Shown here: positions 56,916 to 64,000 of the stretch, in pieces
How positions within the stretch are numbered: position 1 is the stretch's first letter
How the letters are laid out: each line of letters begins with the position of its first letter
Assembly (NCBI GenBank): GCA_000708835.1
Contig: DF237033.1
Coordinates: forward strand, 124,001-188,000
Source of the DNA: Klebsormidium nitens
Taxonomy: Eukaryota; Streptophyta; Klebsormidiophyceae; Klebsormidiales; Klebsormidiaceae
Direction: 5' to 3'
Length of the DNA stretch: 64,000 nt
Notes under the pieces: generated by a model
The model's database searches: none
What the model saw: only the letters and a program-made list of their open reading frames with translations
What the model was told of the DNA's origin: nothing
Translations under genes and position numbers: made by a program

Positions 56916-58205
56916 ATGGAGGTGGCACTAGCCAAGGGTGCGGCCTCGCAGCTCGTCTCTGCTGTTGAAAAGTTGCAGGCAGCCGTAGCAGCCACTAAAC
57001 AGAACGATCACGAGTGTCGGATGATTGTGCACGAAGTGGTCACAAGGGCACCTTTCATTACGGACCTCTTGAACGAGGCAAGGCACTTTGAGGACGAAGC
57101 ACTCGATAAGGCCATGGCTTTGAATCTGAATTTTGCTGTAGACGCAGTGAACGAAGCAACAATGGCGGTTTATAAATGGTTGATGAAACCCTTCTACCAG
57201 CGGCTTCGTGCGGGCCAGGGTTTTCAGCCAGCACTCAAAAATGCTAAAGAAAGCTTGTTCCGAAGGCTGGAGACTATCACAGCTCACCAGATTCACCGCT
57301 TAGACAAGCGGGCAGAGCAAATGGCCCAGCTGGCTGTGAGGAACGATGAGATCAGCCGAGTCTTTGAGGCGCTTCTTTCTGGCACGCAGCTCAATGTGTC
57401 AACGGCCCGCACAATGGCGATTGCGAAGGCGCAGTTGGAGCAAGCCAGCTACGGCGGGCAAAAGTTGCGGGGCCACACTGAGGGGGTGTACTCCATCGCC
57501 TGGAGCTCCGATGGGAGCAAACTGGCGACGGCCTCAAGGGACAACACGGGCGTGATCTGGGACGCCACGACAGGGGAGCGCCTGAGGGTGCTCGAGAGCC
57601 ACATCAAGGAGCTCCGCTCCATCGCCTGGAGCGCCGACGGGAGCAAAGTGGCGACGTGCTCAGCTGACGACACGGGCGCGGTCTGGGATGCAGCATCGGG
57701 GAAGCGCCTGAAGGAGCTCAAGGGCCACAACCGATGGGTCCCCTCTGTTGCCTGGAGCCCCGAAGGGCGCACACTGGCATGGGCCTCACGTAACAGAATA
57801 GGCGTGGTTTGCCCTGAGGGGAAGCGCCTGGGGGTAATTGCGGGTCACACCAATTGGGTCAAGTCCCTTGCCTGGAGCCCCGACGGGAGCAAATTGGCCA
57901 TGGGTTATGAGGACAAGACGGGCGCGATCTTGGACGTCGCAACGGGGGAGCGCCTGAGGGTGCTCGAGGGCCACACCCATACGGTCCAGTCCATTGCATG
58001 GAGCCCTGACGGGAGCAAAGTGGCGACGGCATCATTGGACAAGACGGGCGCGGTCTGGGATGCTGCAACAGGGGAGCGACTGAGGGTGCTCCAGGGCCAT
58101 AACGATATGCTCTTCTCGATTGCTTGGAGTCCGGACGGGAGCAAAGTGGCGACAACCTCAGCGGACAAGACAGCAAGAATTTGGGCATGGCAAAAGCATT
58201 GGTAG
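56916..58205 (+). CDS. WD40-repeat protein with helical N-terminal domain, intronless coding block
   Basis: An uninterrupted frame encodes 429 residues from the ATG at 56916. The codons before it are open only to 56865, and CTGCAG just before 56907 could be an acceptor, so an upstream exon is possible. Residues ~1-190 are predicted all-helical and Ala/Glu-rich (SAVEKLQAAVAATKQNDHEC, DLLNEARHFEDEALDKAMAL, LETITAHQIHRLDKRAEQMA). Residues ~195-429 form six WD40 units of about 40 residues (SIAWSPDGSKVATAS-DKTGAVWDAATGERLRVL-GH), enough for a six-bladed propeller or an incomplete seven. The N-terminal NDHEC-x12-LL pattern resembles MLKL_NTD/HeLo-type four-helix bundles, which is an inference from motif spacing. 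Partners and function are unknown. Confidence 0.8.
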   Translation: MEVALAKGAASQLVSAVEKLQAAVAATKQNDHECRMIVHEVVTRAPFITDLLNEARHFEDEALDKAMALNLNFAVDAVNEATMAVYKWLMKPFYQRLRAGQGFQPALKNAKESLFRRLETITAHQIHRLDKRAEQMAQLAVRNDEISRVFEALLSGTQLNVSTARTMAIAKAQLEQASYGGQKLRGHTEGVYSIAWSSDGSKLATASRDNTGVIWDATTGERLRVLESHIKELRSIAWSADGSKVATCSADDTGAVWDAASGKRLKELKGHNRWVPSVAWSPEGRTLAWASRNRIGVVCPEGKRLGVIAGHTNWVKSLAWSPDGSKLAMGYEDKTGAILDVATGERLRVLEGHTHTVQSIAWSPDGSKVATASLDKTGAVWDAATGERLRVLQGHNDMLFSIAWSPDGSKVATTSADKTARIWAWQKHW

Positions 58206-59703
58206 ACAGAGCCTGATTAGACGACTGCTGAGACACAAATGTAAGGGCAACGTGATAGCATTTTCTACAGTGCCTCCCAGTTCTGGATACTTAAACAACT
58301 GCATGACGATCATTAAGTTGACCCTACTGACGGTAGCTATTGATGATTCTCAGTCCCACATCAGGGTCTCTATTTTGTAACCATGTGTTCTGACGTCAAA
58401 TAAGCTGATCGACTGAGGTATGTGCTCCATCTAACGCGTGTATGAACGATGGATCCATCAACGACCTAGCGCACCAATGAAACAGTCACACTCAGACCTG
58501 GCGGACCAGACCGTCATGATGCCAACCATACATACTAATTATATGCATTAATTGTCCTAACCATTGAATCCTAGTATACTCATAGTCGAAATTTTGGCCG
58601 GGCTGCCAGGGCCGCCGCCAATGGATATATGCATGTTGGCAGCCTACATATGTATGTGCCAATCATGCCAGCCGCTCTGTTGAGTTCATGAGTCCTCCAT
58701 GCCGTGGGTGGCATCATAAGTTGATGGTCCGTCACTCGGTCGATATGGAACTCCCCAAGGTCAAAGCTCCCGGCGCGCATCATTGTACAAGATTTGATAT
58801 AGGCCCTAGATTCCAGAAGCTGTATGTAGGGATGTCTCTAAGATTCCCATGTCATGTACGCGGGGACATTGCAGTCCCAGTGACTGGCGGCTGCAGATCG
58901 TCCGGTCCCAAGTCCCCTTGAGGTTTTGGCAATGTTCCAAGGCCAATCTTCATGCAACTTATTGTATCACAATAGGCCGGGCCCGGGGCCCAGCATTGCA
59001 GTTGTACTCAATTAAATTGACATTGATAATTGCCGAGATTATATTATTATAAGGTAAATGCTGGGACGGGTATAAAGTTAGTTTGGTGCCAGGTCAGGAT
59101 GGGTTGGGTACGGAGCAGGTATCTTTTTGTGTTAGAAAGTTTTCTTTCTGTCTTGAGATACATGCATGGGCCCAACGGCCGCTCATAATCAACATTGAAC
59201 GACCGACAGTAATCAAAGAGGGTTAAAGTGTGGACACCTATTCACTGCAGCCATCCTCAGTATCGCACTAGTGCGATCGAGTTGCTTCAACAAAAACATG
59301 CTCGCCGTCGGGCCTAGGCTCTCTACATAACGTGCATACGCATGAAGTGAGATACATCGCTCCACTTCAATGCTCGATGATGCATCAAGGGTAGGTCAGT
59401 GACCCTCAGGACCGTACCTTGACAGACACTGTCAACAACCGCTTCTTTATGCGCGTGCTGTGCTCGGCAGTGCCGCAAGATGTGCTCTTTTCAACTTAGG
59501 AGTGCCGCTTGCTCTAATCCTATTTTATCAAACCGCCTTCCATTGCAGACATATGTGCGGTGCTCCTATTTCTGCCGAGCTGTACTCACACATTCTTGCT
59601 TTCGTACGCAGTGCAACACTCAATGCAGATGATGCTTTTGCAGTGGGCTGACACTAAACGCGATTCTCGGCCCACGAACGTGTTTTAGCTATCCCCAAAA
59701 GTG
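58206..59703. other. Intergenic region, no supported gene
   Basis: No supported coding feature. A single TGACGTCA lies at about 58390. Nothing else stands out. Confidence 0.4.
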
Positions 59704-62700
59704 TCAAGTCTGACAGAATTCCTCGGCCTCCCCCTCGTCGATGTCGTGGGCGGCGTTCGGTTCCAGATGGCACAGCCGCACAGTGCCAATCGGTACCTCA
59801 GGCAACTCGTCCTCCGTGCTCCCCTGCAGATAGAACGGTGTTTTCCCTTGATTTGAATGGATTCTCTAGGCTTCGGTGCACAACATTTAGGAATCCGGCA
59901 GTGAGCGCAGGGTCGGGAAGGATATACCACAGAATTGGATGAGATCTTGAGCTCATGCGCAGGTGTGTTTACAGGATCAAGGACGGAATTCAGAAGAGAC
60001 TGGCGTCCGCTTACGACAACAGTTTCAGTCCTGTGACAATTGTGTAGGCATGCAGTCAGGACCAAGCAAGTAGGAACGAATCAAGACTCACATTCCTGCA
60101 CAACCTGGTAGTGTTTACACTTCTCCAACCGCCCTTTCCTCAAGAACGGGTGAAAACAAAGAAATATGGTTCTCGACAAGACCGGACACGAGTTTTGGGC
60201 CTCTAACCATGGCTGATTATGGGCTGGTTTAAAATCTATTTACTTGTCCATGACCAGACTTGGGGGCGGTAACCAGCCTAAAACCAAGGTTAGGGCATGG
60301 TTAATAGTCCATTATCCTGGAAAACGGGTCTGGTAAAACCCTGGTTAGCAACAAAACTTTCCTCTTAGTATTAACTCACCTGCACTAGGAAGGCCATGTC
60401 GATGACCAGACTTCGCACGTACCCCAGCACGAACCGCACCACTCCGTTCGCGACCGTCGACGACCCAATATCGATATCAATCTCCAAATAGTTCTCCGCC
60501 TTGTGATAGTCCACTTTCAGCGCACTCGCCACGATCAGCGGCTTCGTGCCGACAGACCGTTTCACAACCCACGCGCCTTTCGCGATACTCGGAATGAGCT
60601 TGAAGCGCGAGTTTCGGAAGGAGTCGGTGCCGTAGACGAAGCGGCCCAGGAGGGAGTCCTTTTCGGGGGAGTCCACGCAGGCGTAGTAGAAGCACATGGA
60701 GTACTGCTGGGTGGCGGGGACCTGCGAAATAGGGGGTAAAATCTGAACCGGTAGGAGGAGGGGGGGGTGTTAGAACATACGGGGGAGTTCCTTTTGGGGG
60801 GGTCCTCGCAGGCGTAGTAGAAGCACATGGAGTACTGCTGGGTGGCGGGGACCTGTGAAACGGGGGCGAATCCAAGTTAGAGAGGGGGGGCATCCCGAGG
60901 AATCTCAAAGAGGGGGGGTGTTGTAGAAGCACACGCTGGGTGGCGGGCAGCTACGATATGGGGGTTGGTTCCTTATCGTCGTAGGAAAGGGGGGGCCTGT
61001 TCAAGAATGAAGTCGCTCCCGGGGAGGTGGTAAAAGCACATGTTACGGAGCAGAAAGCCGTAGGCGTTCAGCACGTCGTACGTGTCTGCTGCCAAATCGG
61101 ACAACTTTTAGAAATTACGAGTCTGCAGTGAGCTTGTGCGAGGCCGTCCGCCTTGGAAGTCGAAGAAGAGGAACGAGACGACTTCGCGACTAGGGCCGTT
61201 ACGGTTTCCCGTTGGGATGATTGGACCAACCAACATTCTTGCGTGTGCTCCCGAACCCTTAGTCCAGCGTCAAGGCCGATGAACAATCTGAGAAGGATTA
61301 CTCATTGATTGGATTGAGCCGGCGGGTTACTGAAGGTTGACGATAGTTGGGATACTTTTCAGTGTCATTGGACAGACCAGAATTTGTGGTCACGTTTCAG
61401 ATTGTTCTAATCAGTCTCAGACCGGATGCATCATCTAAGACTTATTACCTTGGCAAAGGGAAAACCCGAGTCTGCAGTTTTACCTGGAGGTTGACAATCA
61501 AGAAGAAGGGCATTGGATTCTCGGGATCCTTCCGCGCCTTCTGGATGGCGAACTGCACACACGAGTCGGGGCGCGCTGCCACGTGGTCGATGCGCTCCCG
61601 CGAGGTGAGCCAATCGGTGGCCACGAGATGCATGTGGCACGAGTTGGCGGGGATCTGTAATGCAAATAGAAGACTACATGGACTTGATCCAAACAAGTCC
61701 AAAGACAAGAACTACCGGTGGCCGGAACGAAGGTACTATTGGTTGGATTCAATGCAAGGAGACTTCCAATCAAGGCACGGAAAGAGCTACCGGCTGATTC
61801 GGAAGCGAAGACTGCACTTGATAGAGCTAAAGAGACCACCGCTGAACCCGAAAGCGACTACTGGTTAGAATCCAAGTGATGACAGGTTAGTCGAAGGAGC
61901 AGATAACCGGTCAAGGCCAAAGATAGAGTCTACCGTCTGACCCGAAAAAGGGCACTTTCGCTCAAAAGGGGAGGTCAAAGCACCGCTTTTCTCGTAAATA
62001 GAGACTAACGAGAAAAGTAAAAGAAGACAAAACCGGTCAACCCGAAGAAAGAAACCACCGGTGAACCCCAAAGAGAGGGACCACCAGTAGCTGGAAGACT
62101 ACCGCTTCTTCCAAAGGAGAAGACCAGTTGGTTAACTGCAACAACGAGATCACCGGTTACGCCAGGGAAAGAAAGATGACCAACAGGGCGATACGATTGA
62201 ACGCCCCACCTTGCGCTTGTCGCTGAGATACGTCTTGCTCCGCACCGGAAAGTGGTGCGGTTCCGGTTCCGCCCAGCTGTTCACTCCGTCCTCCATCGGC
62301 CCATACGACAGCGTACCGGAAAACTGCGACGGGTCCAGCGTGCTTGGGCGCGGAACCGAAGGGATCCCTGTGGAGGGAACATACGCGGACGGGGCCGGGG
62401 CATAAGCGGGCTCGGCGGGCTGATAAGCGGCCGAGTCGGGTCCATAACCGGAGGAGAGGAGCCGGGAACTGAACGATGGGGGCGAGCGTCGGAGATACGA
62501 ATCGTCGAGGGACGGGCGGCGCTTGAGGGAGGTGAGACCTGAGGTCAACGAACCGAGCGAACGGCCATCAGAAAGCGCGTTGTATCTTGACTCTTTGTCA
62601 GACCCTCGACTCTGTTCTTTTTGTGTAGTGGAAGACGAACGGGGGATCACGAATGGAGCAAACCGGTATCAGAAAACGCAAAGTGGCTTAGCTGTTTGTC

Positions 62701-63295
62701 GAAGTTTGTTTGCGTTCGCTTTTCACATTCCATTGACGAGAGAGGTGAAGGCCTGGATTTCGAGCAAGCAAACGCCCTCCATCAGAAAGGGCCTTGTGTG
62801 TCGTTTCTGCCTGTCCGACCCTGTCTCTGAACTACGTTCCCTCATCTGACAGGAGCGAAAATGGGGCTACTTGACAATCAAGCAAATGCCAATCCAAAAG
62901 CGCCAAGGCCTTCCGACTTACGCGCGCAGAAAAGTCTCGCGACTAACGTGCAATATAAGAAGCTTCTTGCGGTGCGCAGGGAAAAGAGCCTTTGAACTTA
63001 AGAAGCACCAAACAGAAGCCCTTCTTCTTACGTTCAGAAGCTCTCAATCAGAGCGTAGTAAAATTGTCCTCTAGCGTTCTAACTTCAAAAGCTCCCTAAG
63101 CATCTCGGGATTCGGCAGATATGAGCCCCCAAACAAAGTGATAAATAACTCATGTGATAACAAGCAATTGAACTTACGCAGGGAACGCGGATCGAAGGGC
63201 GTCGATTCGTAGCTGGAGACAGACGGCGTCGACAGTGAGGACGTCGAAATGGAGAAGGAGGCGCTTCGAGGCACGGGCTTAGTGACAATGGGTAT
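59704..63295 (-). CDS. EDR2-like protein with DUF1336 (EDR2_C), 5' partial
   Basis: Exons 63178-63295, 62210-62538, 61484-61654, 60380-60721 and 59704-59823 join with agreeing phases into about 359 residues to the stop. The first two exons are Ser/Pro-rich and disordered (SISTSSLSTPSVSSYESTPF; PSSYV-type repeats). The DUF1336 domain starts at HHFPVRSKTYLSDKRK and continues through ANSCHMHLVATDWLTS, RFKLIPSIAKGAWVVKRSVG, NYLEIDIDIGSSTVANGVVR and DELPEVPIGTVRLCHLEP, all characteristic of the C-terminal domain of plant EDR2. Arabidopsis EDR2 is a negative regulator of defence-linked cell death with PH and START domains. Those domains, if present, would lie beyond the right end. The C-terminus is acidic (DIDEGEAEEFCQT). 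Confidence 0.9.
60785..60955 (-). repeat. Two decayed copies of the 5' edge of the DUF1336 exon
   Basis: The exon start (GTAGTAGAAGCACATGGAGTACTGCTGGGTGGCGGGGACCTG on the plus strand) is copied almost perfectly at about 60806-60855, including the acceptor. A shorter, more worn copy lies at 60918-60950 (TTGTAGAAGCACACGCTGGGTGGCGGG). A still weaker trace lies at 61028-61045. Confidence 0.9.
61660..62160. repeat. Degenerate ACCACCGGT/ACTACCGGT repeats in a DUF1336 intron
   Basis: Units such as GAACTACCGGTGGCCGGAAC, GCTACCGGCTGATTCGGAAG, ACCACCGCTGAACCCGAAAG, ACCACCGGTGAACCCCAAAG and ATCACCGGTTACGCCAGGGAAAG recur irregularly at about 40-90 bases. They do not obviously match an exon edge. Confidence 0.5.
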
Positions 63296-63364
63296 CTGCG
63301 CAAAAGCGGGGTCTGTGTATTTAAAAATTCCATAACTTTTAGGGTTTAGGGTATAAAGGATTCA

Positions 63365-63485
63365 CGGATTGCGGTTTGAATTACAGCTTCGAAGGCACGG
63401 CGGTTGTCGAAAAGGAGAAGAAGGCGCTTCGGGGGGCGGACTTGGAGACAGTGGGGGTCTGCGTGGAAAGCGGAGGGCCTTTGTT
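63365..63485 (-). repeat. Decayed copy of the most upstream DUF1336-gene exon edge
   Basis: GGAGAAGAAGGCGCTTCGGGGGGCGGACTTGGAGACAGTGGGGGTCTGCG copies GGAGAAGGAGGCGCTTCGAGGCACGGGCTTAGTGACAATGGGTATCTGCG at 63251-63300, including the acceptor. It lies about 170 bases upstream. Confidence 0.85.
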
Positions 63486-64000
63486 TGCGTTTTCGAACGT
63501 CGGAGATTTTGGAACTTAGGACTTCGAAGTTGGACGTTCAGGCGTAGGGGACGTTGTTGCTTCAAACGGGCGTTTCAGAGAAAAACACGGCGACAATCTC
63601 AGGGCCTGCTTGAGTGAGACACGTTCATCGATTTCATGCTTCAGCATTCAGTGTAATCTTTTCGGACTGGGGTTCCTGACTTCAAGGTCAGGGGTTTTTG
63701 ACACTTTGTGTTAAGGACGGACGGAGTGCCATCCGTTCCGTCGAAGCAGAGGCGCTTCGGGTTACTAACAAGGATGCTTTTAAAGCCAACCAGCCACCGA
63801 TTGTCAACGACAAGTCTTGAAACAATCTTCTAGGCACTCGACTCTCCCCCAAGTGGGTTTGCTTCTGCGCTTATGTTCGGGCTTGGTCGCAACGTTTCTG
63901 GCGCCACGATGACGGCGGGCTCGCTCTTCGTCTATCAACTAGAACTCACCATACAGAAGAAAAAGAACACATATGAATGCACAACACAAAAGAAGACGAA
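63486..64000. other. Right edge of the window, no supported feature
   Basis: This is probably intron of the EDR2-like gene. No further exon could be supported. Confidence 0.4.

Overview
The window comes from a nuclear genome of the green plant lineage, most likely a streptophyte alga of the Klebsormidium type. This rests on the genes: a plant-type ARIADNE RBR ubiquitin ligase, an EDR2-type DUF1336 protein, a seed-maturation (SMP) LEA protein and a thaumatin-like protein. All are split by GT-AG introns of a few hundred bases. The species is an inference and was not checked by search. Nothing bacterial, no CRISPR array, and no tRNA or rRNA gene was seen. There is one 20-base assembly gap (26983-27002). 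The first and last genes run off the window.

Layout: 1-8045 (+) 3' part of an ARIADNE-like RBR E3 ligase. 10352-19300 (-) four tandem two-exon genes of one unrecognised small membrane-protein family, plus two broken copies. 21442-26031 (-) a five-exon adenylate-kinase-like protein with an N-terminal MGC lipidation signal and a lost Walker A. 26466-26854 a MITE-like element. 28131-33098 (+) a secreted thaumatin-like protein with an unusual Cys-rich N-terminus. 35261-38443 (-) a SET-domain protein. 41996-46846 (-) TAF11, the TFIID histone-fold subunit. 47.4-50.4 kb (+) a short protein of unknown family. 51903-55243 (-) an SMP-type LEA protein. 56916-58205 (+) an uninterrupted WD40 protein with a helical N-terminal domain. 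59704-63295 (-) the C-terminal part of an EDR2-like DUF1336 protein. For most genes the exon phases join exactly, so the reading frames are well supported even without transcripts.

The strongest unexplained signal is window-wide. Almost every exon is flanked, inside its introns, by decayed partial copies of its own edge ('ghost exons'). Copies of the exon 5' end with its acceptor lie upstream, and copies of the exon 3' end with its donor lie downstream. They repeat at about 65-195 bases and become less recognisable with distance from the exon. This occurs in the RBR, TAF11, SET, LEA, EDR2-like and kinase-like genes, and more weakly in the thaumatin-like gene. It suggests that introns here grow by repeated tandem duplication of splice junctions. 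The octamer TGACGTCA is strongly over-represented and sits in many of the ghost units.

The genes do not form one pathway. They cover ubiquitination, transcription (TAF11), chromatin (SET), desiccation tolerance (LEA), defence or cell wall (thaumatin-like, EDR2-like, WD40) and a clade-specific membrane-protein cluster whose four members share a bipartite GC-rich upstream block (GGCCGGCC then GCGGCCGC).
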